DNA of 64,000 nucleotides from Oryzomonas sagensis (GCF_008802355.1 NZ_VZRA01000003.1:566361-630360), one strand, 5' to 3'; shown: positions 30,259-39,439, counted from the stretch's first letter. Program-made: numbers and translations. The notes: generated by a model not told the origin, from the letters alone.

Positions 30259-31091
30259 AGCCTGCTCTCGATCCAGCGATTGTATTTCTTGAGCGAATCC
30301 CCCGCCCCCACTTCCACGAAACGGGCTGCGCCGGACCGCTTCAGGGCGCGATAGGTCTGTTCCCAGTGGACCGTTTCCGTCAATTCCCGCATCAGGAACG
30401 AGGGAATCTCGGCGGCGGTGAGGAACTCCTGATCAATGTGGTTCATGAGCGGGATAGCCGGTTCCCGGTAGCGATAATCCCGGAAAATGGCCGTCAACTC
30501 CTCCTCCGCCTCGGCCAGGAGCGGGGTATGCAACGGGGCGTCGCAGGGGAAGAGCTTGGCCGAAAAGGCCCCCGCTGCGAGAGCTTCGCTCAAGGTGGCC
30601 TCCATGTCGTGACGCCTGCCGGCCAGCAGAAAATGGTGCGAGGTGTTGTGATTGGCAAGAAAGACCGCACCTTCGGCGGCCAGTACCGCCAACTTCTCCG
30701 CCGTAAGCCCCACCAGGCATCCCAGGGCATAATCCCGTCCCAGGAAGCGCTGTTCCATGCAGGCACCCACCCGAAAGGCAATCTCCAGGGCCTCCCCTTC
30801 GCTGACCGAACCGCAGGCCGCCAGGGCGGCGTAGATTCCCATGCTGTGCTCGGCCGCCAGCGCCGGCTTCACCCCTTCCAGCCGCAGGCAGCGTTGGCGA
30901 TAGAGACTCACGGCCACCCCGTAGACCTGGAGGGCCACCTGCTCCGTATGCGTTCCCTCCGGCCAGGTGAAGGTAGCCAAGTCCAGCCCGGTATGGGCGC
31001 GGGCCAGCGCGGCGACCGCGCTGAAATCGGCGTTGCAGGGAAGTATGGCATCGTGGGCCAGAGGTTGACCGGGAAACATGAAACAGATCAT
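30255..31091 (-). CDS. FabD-like acyltransferase with altered specificity residues
   Basis: The 278-residue protein follows the FabD fold. The nucleophile Ser83 is in AEHSMGIYAAL (FabD has GHSxG) and the second catalytic His188 is in PLHTPLL. The FPGQG motif is reduced to FPGQP. The Arg that holds the malonyl carboxylate in FabD (R117, 25 residues after the Ser) is Val108 here, with Arg107 next to it. It may thus transfer a monocarboxylic acyl group (starter or finished chain) rather than malonyl. It starts 4 bases inside the end of the upstream radical SAM gene. Confidence 0.8.
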   Translation of the reverse strand: MICFMFPGQPLAHDAILPCNADFSAVAALARAHTGLDLATFTWPEGTHTEQVALQVYGVAVSLYRQRCLRLEGVKPALAAEHSMGIYAALAACGSVSEGEALEIAFRVGACMEQRFLGRDYALGCLVGLTAEKLAVLAAEGAVFLANHNTSHHFLLAGRRHDMEATLSEALAAGAFSAKLFPCDAPLHTPLLAEAEEELTAIFRDYRYREPAIPLMNHIDQEFLTAAEIPSFLMRELTETVHWEQTYRALKRSGAARFVEVGAGDSLKKYNRWIESRL

Positions 31092-32527
31092 TTTTTACCT
31101 TCACAGGTGATTTGCGGGGCCCGGCAGCGGTTCGCGCGGTGTTCCCGCAGGTATTCGGCCGGCTTCATCATGCGTTGGGTGCGCAGCAGGACCCGGATGA
31201 TATAGGGTATCTGGGAGGGGCGCACCTGGCGGACCCAGTCCAGGAGACTCTTGTTGCCGGCGGTATTGAGGATCGAACGGCGCCAGGTCTCGGCGTACAG
31301 CTCGAAGAAGCGCTCTGCCCCCAGACGCGGCTCCCACAGCAGGTGGTGCATATCGAAGTTGGCCCACGGCTGGCCGGCGGTGCGGGCCAACTCGCTTTGA
31401 TAGTAGTCGGTCCCCGGCAGGGGGGTCAGGATGGTGAAACCGGCCCGCTGCAGGCCGTGGCGTTCCACAAACGCCCACAATTCCCGGAACTGCGCCTCAT
31501 CCCAATCCGGGTCCACCAGAAAGTTGCCGTTGATGCCGTAGCGCAGTTCCCGGGCGATGCGCACCGCCTCGATGCTGTCGCCGATGCCGGAATCCTTGGA
31601 CAGGCCGGCCAGACCGTCGTCGCTGGCCGCCTCCAACCCCAGGAAGATGTCGAAATCCTTGGCCAGGGGGCGCCAGGCGGCCATGAGTTCGCCACTGCGG
31701 CGGATCAGATCGGTGCGGGTCTGGACCAGAATCCAGCGTTTATACACCCCGCGGCGCTTGAGGGCGGCGGCCAGCTCGAGGCTGCGCTCGGGATTATACC
31801 AGAACAGGTCGTCAGCCACAAAGATAGCATCGCCGCAGGTGGCAAAATCCTCCACCACCGCCGCGATGGAGCGCTCCCGGCAGGTGCGGCCGTAAAGCTG
31901 CCACACCGAGCAGAACGAGCAGCGGTGCGGACAGCCCCGGGCGGTCTCGATCAGCCAGACCGGCTTGAACAGCAGACAGTGATACCCGGTGCGATGCCGC
32001 TGCACCAGGTTGCGGGCAGGCAGGGGGACCAGGTCGAGCGGGGTGCGTTCCTCCAGGGGAGGGGTCGTGATCCAGCCATCGGCAGTCCTGAGCCGCAGTG
32101 CCGGCACCCGGGCAAGCTCCCCACCCTGTTCCAGGCAGGCTGCCAGGCGCACAACCGCCTCTTCGCCGTCATCCACCATAATGGCGTCGATCGGGTCATG
32201 CTCCAAAGGCGCCGGGAAGGCCGCGGCGGCATGCCCTCCCACCACGATGAAGGCCTCCGGCGAGGCCAGTCGCACCTCTCGGGCGGTTTCAAGCACCCGG
32301 TCGAATTCCAGGGAGTGGAGGCAACTGATGCCCACCAGGCGGGGGCGTGTGCGGCGTACCCAGGTTGCGGCACCTGGCCGAAAACGCAGGTCGGCGATAG
32401 TGACATGGTGCCCCGTACCCATCAGGGCCGCAGCGATGTATTCGAGCCCCAAAGGCTCGACCCGGAAGAAGGGGCCAAGCCCGAAACGGTCATTGCCGGG
32501 ATGGGGACGGAGCAACAGGATGTTCAT
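31088..32527 (-). CDS. B12-binding-domain radical SAM protein (cluster copy 3)
   Basis: The 479-residue protein begins with a cobalamin-type domain (VEPLGLEYIAAALMGTGHHV, VVGGHAAAAFP). A radical SAM domain with CPHRCSFC (Cys199, 203, 206) is followed by GLEAASDDGL and LTPLPGTDYY. A C-terminal 100-residue extension (FELYAETWRR) resembles that of HpnR/HpnJ-like lipid-modifying enzymes. It overlaps neighbours by 4 bases at each end, so it is tightly coupled in the operon. Activity on a lipid chain is inferred from context. Confidence 0.88.
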   Translation of the reverse strand: MNILLLRPHPGNDRFGLGPFFRVEPLGLEYIAAALMGTGHHVTIADLRFRPGAATWVRRTRPRLVGISCLHSLEFDRVLETAREVRLASPEAFIVVGGHAAAAFPAPLEHDPIDAIMVDDGEEAVVRLAACLEQGGELARVPALRLRTADGWITTPPLEERTPLDLVPLPARNLVQRHRTGYHCLLFKPVWLIETARGCPHRCSFCSVWQLYGRTCRERSIAAVVEDFATCGDAIFVADDLFWYNPERSLELAAALKRRGVYKRWILVQTRTDLIRRSGELMAAWRPLAKDFDIFLGLEAASDDGLAGLSKDSGIGDSIEAVRIARELRYGINGNFLVDPDWDEAQFRELWAFVERHGLQRAGFTILTPLPGTDYYQSELARTAGQPWANFDMHHLLWEPRLGAERFFELYAETWRRSILNTAGNKSLLDWVRQVRPSQIPYIIRVLLRTQRMMKPAEYLREHRANRCRAPQITCEGKK

Positions 32528-33855
32528 GGTTTTATTCCTTGCTCGTGACCAAGGGGGCCGCCGGAACCCTTTGGGGGGTACACGACCTCCTCGTCCCCGT
32601 AGACGCCTCCCCGGCGCAGGACATTATAGGCCAGATTGACGAGCTTGCCGTTTCCCCGCATGACGCGCGAGAGGACCGAGGGCCAGCGGTAGACCTCACG
32701 ACGCGCCGCCCGCCATCCCCGGTACAACTGCTCCGGCGACATCAGCTTGGGACGGAAGACCACCTGATTATGGTCATAGTGCTGCCACTCCTTATGGAGC
32801 ATGCGCCCCTCCCGATCGAACTGCTCGAACAGCGCCGTACCGGGATAGGGGGTCAGGATGTGAAAGGTCGGGATACTGGGCGCACACTCCTCCAGATACC
32901 GGACCGTGGTCTCGAAAACGCTCTCGTCATGGTCATCGAAGCCGAAGATCATGGAGGCTTCCAGCACGATGCCGGTGTCCCGCACCCGTTTGATCAGGTC
33001 GGCCTGACTGAATCTGCTGCCGGTCTTGGGGTGGTTGGCCTGGAGCCCGGTGACCGATTCGATGCCGACAAAGATGCCGATGCAACCGGATTGTGCCAGG
33101 AGGCTCACCAATTCGGGGTCCTCGGCAAAGCGGAGATTGGCCTGCCCGCCCCAGCGCAGCCCGAGACCGGCCATGCCGCGCAGGATCGGCTTGGCCCGCT
33201 CCGGGTCGCCCAGGATATTGTCATCGAGAAATACCGTCAGCTTGCGGTCGAAGGAGCGCAGTTCCGCCAGGATGTCGTCGGGGTCGCGATAGCGGAAGGT
33301 GCGGCCGAAATAGGGGGTGACCGTGCAGAACGGGCAGTCGTAAGGGCAGCCGCGGCTGGCCTGAATGGTCTGGGTGGTAAGGTAGGTGCGGCCCGCCAGA
33401 AAATCGCGCCGCGACCAGGGGATCTCCAGGAGATCGCCATGGGGGATGGCGCGGTAGCGCGGCGCCATGCGCCCGGCCTGCAGATCGCTCAATAGCTGCG
33501 CCCAGACCGGCTCCGCCTCGCCGATCACCACCGCATCGGCATGCTGTAACGCCTCGTCGGGAAGCACCGTGGGATGGATGCCGCCCAAAACCACCGGAGT
33601 CCCCCGCTGCCTGAAACGGTCGGCAATCTCATAGGCCCGGACCGCCTGATGGGTCATGGCGGTAATTCCCACCAGGTCGAATTGGCCGTCAAAAGGGATA
33701 TCTTCATGGATTTCGTCGGCCAGCAGCACCTCCCACTCGGGCGGCGTTGCCGCGGCGACCTGCTTCAGGGAGAGGGACGGAAGTTGAAAACGGCGCACCC
33801 ACCCCAATTTTTGGGTGGCGGGATAGATCAACAGCAGTCTCGGAGCGGCAGTCAT
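32524..33855 (-). CDS. B12-binding-domain radical SAM protein (cluster copy 2, tandem paralog)
   Basis: From ATG 33855 the protein has 443 residues: a cobalamin-type domain (PSLSLKQVAAATPPEW, VVLGGIHPTVLPDEAL), a radical SAM motif CPYDCPFC (Cys170, 174, 177), FLDDNI, and FVGIESV with LTPYPGTALF. It is clearly related to the next gene upstream (33932-35218), sharing ATPPEW, PRAYEIAD/VRAYEIAD, LPDEAL-HADAVV and GRTFRYR/GRKYRKR. It is therefore a tandem duplicate. The frame is open from 33918, but no better ribosome-binding site was seen there. Confidence 0.86.
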   Translation of the reverse strand: MTAAPRLLLIYPATQKLGWVRRFQLPSLSLKQVAAATPPEWEVLLADEIHEDIPFDGQFDLVGITAMTHQAVRAYEIADRFRQRGTPVVLGGIHPTVLPDEALQHADAVVIGEAEPVWAQLLSDLQAGRMAPRYRAIPHGDLLEIPWSRRDFLAGRTYLTTQTIQASRGCPYDCPFCTVTPYFGRTFRYRDPDDILAELRSFDRKLTVFLDDNILGDPERAKPILRGMAGLGLRWGGQANLRFAEDPELVSLLAQSGCIGIFVGIESVTGLQANHPKTGSRFSQADLIKRVRDTGIVLEASMIFGFDDHDESVFETTVRYLEECAPSIPTFHILTPYPGTALFEQFDREGRMLHKEWQHYDHNQVVFRPKLMSPEQLYRGWRAARREVYRWPSVLSRVMRGNGKLVNLAYNVLRRGGVYGDEEVVYPPKGSGGPLGHEQGIKP

Positions 33856-33931
33856 CACAACGATACCGCCCCCGGATGGCATGGCGCTGCCGCGGCGCCC
33901 TCCCCTGCCGAAGACCAAACGGCCCGATGCG

Positions 33932-35218
33932 TCATGCCGTCACCTTCCTGCGCTTCAAGGCCGCGCGGAAACCGAAATTCATCGGTCCGAAGACCTGCAC
34001 CGAGCGGTGCAGTTTGAAAATCCGGCGGTACATGGACGAAAAGGAGTAGAATGAGCGGCAGAGTTGTTCATAACCCTGCTGGAGCTGTTCGGCACTCATG
34101 CCGAGCGGCCGGAAGGTAACGTGTTCCATATCGTAGTCGCGCCAGTTGTTGGAAAAGATGCGCCCTTCGGCCTCGAGGCGGCGACGGACGCTGGTTCCGG
34201 GATACGGGGTCAGGATGGGAAAGATGGCCGCCTCGAGACGGGCGTCCTCGCAAAAGCGCAACGTCTGTTCGAAGATGGCCGGGGTATCGCCATCGTACCC
34301 CATGACAAAGGAGCCCAGAATGCCGATGCCATTGTCGCGAAAGGCCTGGGCGTCCTCCAGGTAGGAACGGGCCCGGTTGGTGACCTTGCCCATGGCCGAC
34401 AGGGACTCCTGGTTCAGGGATTCGAAGCCCACGAACATCCCCACGCAGCCCGATTCCCCAGCCGCCTTCATCAACTCCCGGTCGGCGGCGAAATCGATGG
34501 GTGAATGGGAGAGCCACTTGAAATCCATCCCCTTCATGCCGGCAAACAGTTCCAGGGCGTACTTCCGGTCGGCAACGATGTTGTCATCCACAAAAAAGAG
34601 AAACGAGTTGGCCTTGCGGAGCAGCTCAAGTTCCTGCAGGATGTTTGCCACCGGCCGCTTGCGATATTTGCGGCCGTAGAAAGCGGTCACCGAGCAGAAC
34701 TCGCAGTCGAAGGGGCAGCCGCGGGTGGTCTGGACGGTGTTGGTGAGCAGATAACGCTTCCCCGTAAAGATCTCGCGGCGGGCGCGAGGAATGGCGGCCA
34801 TCTCCATCTGGGTGCCGGATTGGTAGAGGCGCTTGAGGCTCCCCTGGCGATAGTCGGCCAGAAGCTGCGGCCAGACCAGTTCCCCCTCCCCCACCACCAC
34901 GGCATCCGCGTGGCCGAGCGCCTCGTCCGGCAGGTTGCTGGCATGGAAGCCCCCCATGACCACCGTCTTCCCCCGGCGGCGGAATTCGTCGGCGATCTCG
35001 TAGGCGCGGGGCGCCTGGGGGGTCATGGCGGTCAGGGCGACGAGGTCGGCTGTGCAGCAGTAGTCAATGGTCTCGAAATTGTCGTCAAGGAAGGCGACGT
35101 CCCATTCCGGCGGGGTAACGGCGGCAATCGACGCCAGGGAGAGGGTGGGAAACTTGAAGGCCAACTCCCCCCACAGTCGCCCCTTTTCCCAGCCGGGCGA
35201 GACGAAGAGCACCTTCAT
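33932..35218 (-). CDS. B12-binding-domain radical SAM protein (cluster copy 1, tandem paralog)
   Basis: The 428-residue protein has a cobalamin-type domain (PTLSLASIAAVTPPEW, VVMGGFHASNLPDEAL), a radical SAM motif CPFDCEFC (Cys168, 172, 175), FVDDNIVADR, FVGFESLNQES and LTPYPGTSVR. It is paralogous to the following gene throughout its length. The start overlaps the ACP stop (ATGA), so the enzyme is made together with the carrier protein, consistent with ACP-bound or lipid substrates. The reaction is not known. Confidence 0.88.
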   Translation of the reverse strand: MKVLFVSPGWEKGRLWGELAFKFPTLSLASIAAVTPPEWDVAFLDDNFETIDYCCTADLVALTAMTPQAPRAYEIADEFRRRGKTVVMGGFHASNLPDEALGHADAVVVGEGELVWPQLLADYRQGSLKRLYQSGTQMEMAAIPRARREIFTGKRYLLTNTVQTTRGCPFDCEFCSVTAFYGRKYRKRPVANILQELELLRKANSFLFFVDDNIVADRKYALELFAGMKGMDFKWLSHSPIDFAADRELMKAAGESGCVGMFVGFESLNQESLSAMGKVTNRARSYLEDAQAFRDNGIGILGSFVMGYDGDTPAIFEQTLRFCEDARLEAAIFPILTPYPGTSVRRRLEAEGRIFSNNWRDYDMEHVTFRPLGMSAEQLQQGYEQLCRSFYSFSSMYRRIFKLHRSVQVFGPMNFGFRAALKRRKVTA

Positions 35219-35472
35219 TTTTTATGTTCCGCGATATACTCCGCCATGCTGCGCACCGAGGCAAACACCTTCGTGCCGGTGGCCGCGTCGGGCACGACCA
35301 CGCCGAAATCCTTTTCCATGGCCACAACCAGTTGCAGGGCATCTATGGAGTCGAGCCCCAAACCTTCGCCGAACAGGGGGGCGTCGGTCTCGATCTCGTC
35401 GGGGGACATCCCTTCGATGCGCAGGCTTTCAATGATCAACTGTTTCACTTTTGGAATCAACTCTTCACTCAT
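35215..35472 (-). CDS. Acyl carrier protein
   Basis: The 85-residue acidic four-helix protein carries GLGLDSIDALQL with the phosphopantetheine-accepting Ser42. It diverges from housekeeping AcpP (DSLD replaced by DSID and a longer helix 2-3 loop), so it is probably pathway-specific and carries the growing chain between the ketosynthase, reductase and dehydratase encoded at 20-24 kb. It lies 45 bases after the LpxL-like acyltransferase and is coupled to the radical SAM gene that follows. Confidence 0.92.
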   Translation of the reverse strand: MSEELIPKVKQLIIESLRIEGMSPDEIETDAPLFGEGLGLDSIDALQLVVAMEKDFGVVVPDAATGTKVFASVRSMAEYIAEHKK

Positions 35473-35516
35473 TCACAAGTCCTCTCACCAATATAGTGCC
35501 TCGCACGTGCCTTTTG

Positions 35517-36434
35517 TCAGCGTTCTTCCCTTCGTTTGCGCGGTTCCGCGGCGGAGTGTTCCCCGCCCCAGAAATCGAAGAAATTGTACCACTGGTCGGG
35601 ATACCGCCCGATATAGCGTTCGAACACCGCAGCCAGTTGTTCCATACCGCTCCGAATCGCCTCGGTATGCCCCCCATGGCCCCCTTTGAAATAGATCGGT
35701 TCATCCATCAACGTGGCGTACCGATCCCCCTCAAGCGGTACGAAGACCGGGATGACCGGAGCTCCGCTGGCCAGGGACAGATAGGCGGCCCCCACCGGGA
35801 AGGGGGTCGGCTTTCCGAAAAAATCAATGATGCTGGTATGGGAAGAGCCGTCGCGCTCCCCCAGGAGGCAGAGCACCTCGTTGCGCCGCAGGGCGTTGAC
35901 CGCCTCGATGATCGCAAGTGGCGAGGTATCGTCGCGATCGACGTAAATAAAGCCGATACCGCGCATGCCGCGCACCTTCTCCCGCAGTTCGTTCACCTTC
36001 TCATCAGGCTCCCGGAAGGTGAGCACGTTGACCTTGTATCCCAGGTCGGCCAGTCCCAGTCCGCCCAGTTCCCAGTTGCCGAAATGGGGCGAGACCAGGA
36101 TGGCGCCGGTTCCCGCGGCCAGAGCGTCGTCCAGCGGTTTCTGGGTACTGCGCCGGCCGATGAGGGCCTGCAACCGTGGGCCGGTAAGGCGCATCATCAG
36201 CATCACGTCGCACCAGTTGCGTGCATATTTGTAGTAGGCTGAAACCACCAGCCGCTCCACATTGGCGCGTCCGGTGACGGTGCGCATGTTTGCCCGAAAG
36301 CCGCGGCGCTTCTCGCCAAGAAGGAGGTAGAACAGCATCACGCAGCAGAAGGCGGCCGGAGGAAACAGCCTGCGCGGCACCACAATGGTGAACAGGTTGA
36401 TAAGGAACAGGTTGATACCGCTGTAGAGGGCCAT
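35517..36434 (-). CDS. LpxL/HtrB-like membrane acyltransferase
   Basis: The 305-residue protein has an N-terminal hydrophobic anchor (residues 5-40). The catalytic HX4E motif is SPHFGNWELGG (His117, Glu122), then DRDDTSP, LGERDGSS and FFGKPTPFP typical of the LpxL/LpxM lysophospholipid-acyltransferase family. It would transfer an acyl chain, perhaps from the cluster ACP, to a lipid or sugar-lipid acceptor at the inner membrane. ATG 36434 comes right after the radical SAM stop; the longer frame from 36623 overlaps that gene and is rejected. Confidence 0.9.
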   Translation of the reverse strand: MALYSGINLFLINLFTIVVPRRLFPPAAFCCVMLFYLLLGEKRRGFRANMRTVTGRANVERLVVSAYYKYARNWCDVMLMMRLTGPRLQALIGRRSTQKPLDDALAAGTGAILVSPHFGNWELGGLGLADLGYKVNVLTFREPDEKVNELREKVRGMRGIGFIYVDRDDTSPLAIIEAVNALRRNEVLCLLGERDGSSHTSIIDFFGKPTPFPVGAAYLSLASGAPVIPVFVPLEGDRYATLMDEPIYFKGGHGGHTEAIRSGMEQLAAVFERYIGRYPDQWYNFFDFWGGEHSAAEPRKRREER

Positions 36435-36435
36435 C

Positions 36436-37812
36436 TTAGGTGCGCGACGCCTTTCCCTTTTTGACCGGGTGCCCCTTGAATTCCGCCTCCCACGCCTCAT
36501 CGGCGATCTCGCCGTAGCGTCGGGAATAGTCGTCCATACTGTCCGCCAGGCCGGTAAAGATCTCATCGGCTCCCTCGTGGGTGGCGTAGGCCCCTTCCGA
36601 GGCGAACAGTTCACGGCCCGCATCGGGGTGATCGATCAGCATGCAGGGGCGCAGCAGGTTGTCGTGCTCCCCCTGTTTCTGCCGGATTTTCTGGAACAGC
36701 GGCGACGCCAGCGCATCGCGCAGTGACGTGCGACGGATGTTATCCGCGGCAAAGTGGCAGAAGACGCACGGTTCGATATCGCCGTTGGCATTGATGTGGA
36801 AATATTTTCGCCCTCCGGCCAGACAGCCGGAGATCATCGGGCCGTCGTTCCAAAAATCCACGAACAGCATCGGCTTGGTGGCCCGGTAACCGGTCACCGT
36901 CCGGCGCAGGAGATCGCGCTGCTCGGGGGTCGGCATCAGCTCGGGGTCAGGCTTGCGCCCCACCGGCACGTAGGAGAACAGCCACATGGCAAAAACCCCC
37001 TTGTCCAGGAGCATGTCGATGTAACGGGCATTGGTGATGATGTCAGTGTTCTTGCGGGAATGGGTGAACGAACCGCAGAAGGAGAGCCCCCCCTCGCGCA
37101 GCAGGTCCATGGCCCGCATGACCTTTTTGAAATGCCCGGCCCCGCGACGTTCGTCGGTCTCCTGCTCATATCCCTCCAGCGAGAAGGCCGGCATGACGTT
37201 GCCCACCTCGGTCAACCGCTCCACCATCCGCTCGTCGATCAGGCCGCCGTGGGTAAAGACCAGAAAGGCCATGTCGCTGTGCTTCTTGAATATCTCGAAG
37301 ATGCCTTTCATGTAGAACGGCTCGCCGCCGGAGATGACCGCAAAATAGATTCCCATCTCCTTGAGCTGGTTCAGCACCGAATCAAGTTCGTCCAGGGAGA
37401 GTTCCAGGGATTTTTTGTAATCGCCGGCATAGCAGCCGTAGCAGGAGAGATTGCAGCGCATGGTCGGGCTGATCACCACGGTGGAGGGGGGATAGAAGCC
37501 GTTTTGGTCGGCCCATTCCTTGCGTTTGTTGGTGCCGTTCAGCAGGTGATTTATGGCCAGGTTGCTGATCCACTTGTCCCGCTGGTTGGGGTGCAGGTCG
37601 CGCAAGATGCGGCGGGGGAATTCGATACTGGGATGTTTCTCGCGGATCAGGCCGCGAATCCAGCGGATACGTTCTTTGTAGTAGTCTTTTTTGGGAATCA
37701 ACTCCATCAGGTGCGTCATCTTGATCAGGGTCTCATCCGATGAATTCGTCGCCATGGACAGGAGGTACGAGAGCACTTTTTCCCTGGTATAGTTTTTCAG
37801 TGTCTGGATCAT
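36436..37812 (-). CDS. Radical SAM protein without B12 domain
   Basis: The 458-residue protein has a roughly 100-residue helical N-terminus. A radical SAM domain follows with MRCNLSCYGCYAG (Cys120, 124, 127) and the SAM-binding GGEPF near 169. It ends with cysteines that could hold an auxiliary cluster (DIEPCVFCHF). Its layout resembles HpnH-like and other enzymes of lipid pathways rather than the B12-type copies in the same operon. ATG 37812 has GGAG upstream; a GTG at 37821 is an alternative. The substrate is unknown. Confidence 0.85.
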   Translation of the reverse strand: MIQTLKNYTREKVLSYLLSMATNSSDETLIKMTHLMELIPKKDYYKERIRWIRGLIREKHPSIEFPRRILRDLHPNQRDKWISNLAINHLLNGTNKRKEWADQNGFYPPSTVVISPTMRCNLSCYGCYAGDYKKSLELSLDELDSVLNQLKEMGIYFAVISGGEPFYMKGIFEIFKKHSDMAFLVFTHGGLIDERMVERLTEVGNVMPAFSLEGYEQETDERRGAGHFKKVMRAMDLLREGGLSFCGSFTHSRKNTDIITNARYIDMLLDKGVFAMWLFSYVPVGRKPDPELMPTPEQRDLLRRTVTGYRATKPMLFVDFWNDGPMISGCLAGGRKYFHINANGDIEPCVFCHFAADNIRRTSLRDALASPLFQKIRQKQGEHDNLLRPCMLIDHPDAGRELFASEGAYATHEGADEIFTGLADSMDDYSRRYGEIADEAWEAEFKGHPVKKGKASRT

Positions 37813-37867
37813 GCTTTCCACTCCACTCGTCTGAATCGGTTCGGTTGGTACGTCGGTGTTATCTTCC

Positions 37868-38530
37868 TTACATGTAACGCAGGAACGTCATGCAGATGTT
37901 CCAGGTATCCCGCACCGGACGGAAATGGCTCGTGGCGCGGCCATCGGCCACCCGCGCCGGCACCGCGAGGGAACCGATGGAAAACCCGCTGCGCCACGCC
38001 TTCATGAGAATTTCCATCTCCAGGTTATAACCGTCGGCAGCAAGCGCCACCGAGCGGAGCAGCCGCCCGGAATAGCAACGGAACCCGGACTGGCTGTCGC
38101 TGATCTCAAACCCGGTCCGCTGGCGCATGCACCAGACGCCGAAACGGTTCCAGACCTTGCGCAGGCCGCCCATCTCCTGGAACTGGCTGAAGCGGGAGGC
38201 GATCAGGATATCGAAACCGCCATTCCGGAAAGCAGCGACCAGCCGCGGAATCGAGGATACATCATGCTGGCCGTCGGCATCAAGAGTGACGACGGCATCG
38301 CAGTCATGCTCCAGCGCCCACGCAAAACCGGTCCTGAGCGCCCTCCCCTTGCCCCGGTTGCGATTATGGCGCAACAGGAGCGCCCCATACCCGGCAGCTA
38401 TACTCGCCGTGGCGTCGGCCGACCCGTCATCCACCACCACCAACGGATACCCCAGGCAGGAACACTCCTCCAGGATCGCGGCCAGGGTCTTCTCGGCGTT
38501 GAACGCCGGGATCAGGATACAGACTGCCAT
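37868..38530 (-). CDS. Glycosyltransferase family 2 protein
   Basis: The 220-residue GT-A-fold transferase has IPAFNAEKTL near residue 7, VVVDDGSADAT near 32, NRGKGRALRTGF near 57 and the metal-binding LDADGQHD near 84. It is dolichyl-phosphate-mannose-synthase-like and lacks the membrane helices of larger members. It would add a sugar from a nucleotide sugar to a polyprenyl phosphate or lipid. It overlaps the deacetylase gene by 19 bases. Aryl-polyene clusters also contain GT2/acyltransferase genes. Confidence 0.9.
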   Translation of the reverse strand: MAVCILIPAFNAEKTLAAILEECSCLGYPLVVVDDGSADATASIAAGYGALLLRHNRNRGKGRALRTGFAWALEHDCDAVVTLDADGQHDVSSIPRLVAAFRNGGFDILIASRFSQFQEMGGLRKVWNRFGVWCMRQRTGFEISDSQSGFRCYSGRLLRSVALAADGYNLEMEILMKAWRSGFSIGSLAVPARVADGRATSHFRPVRDTWNICMTFLRYM

Positions 38531-39348
38531 GAATCGACCATTTCCCGCAAGGTGATAAACGTGTAGCCGGCCAAGAGCCTCCGAAGCCGCGGCAACGCAT
38601 CCCGGCGCGTCCCATAGGAGGCAAAGCGTTTCAGGAGCGGCAGCTTGAGACGCGGCCCCAGGGGGTCAACCTCACGGGGATGCAGGTACAGCACTGCCGG
38701 CCGGCCGGCCCGGCCATACCTCTCGACCGTCGCCGCGATCAGCCCGAATGGAAACAGGCGGAATCCCCATCCGCCACCGGTGGGCAGATTTCCCAAGGGT
38801 GACCCTGATACCATGGGCGGTATCTCCCACAACGCCCCGTGCGCCGTCTCGATCCGGTACGGGTGACGAGCAGCGTTTCGATCCCCGATAAAGGGGAGCG
38901 GGTTGCGGCTGGAGTCGTAGCGATAGCCGCGCTGCGCCAGGATGTCGTCAAACCAGGGGGTATGGGCTGTTGCCGACCACTGGGGGGCGCGAAATCCGAC
39001 CGGCAAGCTACCGGTGATCCCCATGATGACGTCTTCGGTCTTGTGCAATTCATCCGCAAACTCCGCCGAGCTGAGTTCGTGGACCAGACGGTGCGAATAA
39101 CCGTGGGAGGCGATCTCATGCCCCTGCCGATGAATGGTGCGCACCAGCTCCGGATCGGCCTCTGCCACACAGCCAAGGACAAAAAAGGTTGTTTTTACCC
39201 CAAACTCTGCGAACAGGTCAAGCAGCACCTCCGTGGCTCTGTGGACACGCCAGTCATCAGGCGGGATACACGGCTGCTGTTTGAGACCACAGACGTGAAA
39301 CCAATCCTCCAGGTCAACCGATAGGCTATGTACGGCTTGCTTCGCCAC
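38512..39348 (-). CDS. NodB-type polysaccharide deacetylase
   Basis: The 278-residue protein has the NodB homology region. It contains the motif VDLEDWFH (Asp12/Asp15), TTFFVLG, the zinc ligands SHGYSH near 81-86, GFRAPQW near 117 and YLHPREVD near 215. The C-terminal FASYGTR resembles the DUF3473 extension. No signal peptide is seen, so it may act at the cytoplasmic face. It is the first gene of the long minus-strand operon. The GTG start 39348 has GGAGG upstream. It could deacetylate an N-acetyl-sugar on a lipid carrier. Confidence 0.9.
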   Translation of the reverse strand: MAKQAVHSLSVDLEDWFHVCGLKQQPCIPPDDWRVHRATEVLLDLFAEFGVKTTFFVLGCVAEADPELVRTIHRQGHEIASHGYSHRLVHELSSAEFADELHKTEDVIMGITGSLPVGFRAPQWSATAHTPWFDDILAQRGYRYDSSRNPLPFIGDRNAARHPYRIETAHGALWEIPPMVSGSPLGNLPTGGGWGFRLFPFGLIAATVERYGRAGRPAVLYLHPREVDPLGPRLKLPLLKRFASYGTRRDALPRLRRLLAGYTFITLREMVDSWQSVS

Positions 39349-39366
39349 AATCCTCCAAGATTTTAA

Positions 39367-39395
39367 AAAATACAGTAATTATATTTTTTCGTCAA
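39367..39395 (-). promoter_or_regulatory. Promoter of the deacetylase-radical SAM-ACP operon
   Basis: On the minus strand TTGACG (39395-39390) and TATTTT (39372-39367) are separated by 17 bases, in a very AT-rich stretch 19 bases upstream of the deacetylase GTG. A perfect TATAAT (39400-39395) lies slightly upstream with a weak -35 and may be a second start. Confidence 0.6.
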
Positions 39396-39439
39396 TTATA
39401 CCGAGCGGCCTGCAAAGTTGCGAGTTAAAACCGGACATG

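Noticed and set aside
31112-32548. 478-residue plus-strand frame opposite a radical SAM gene
   Set aside because: Shadow frame without motifs; the minus-strand protein has the cluster motif and 4-base overlaps with its neighbours.
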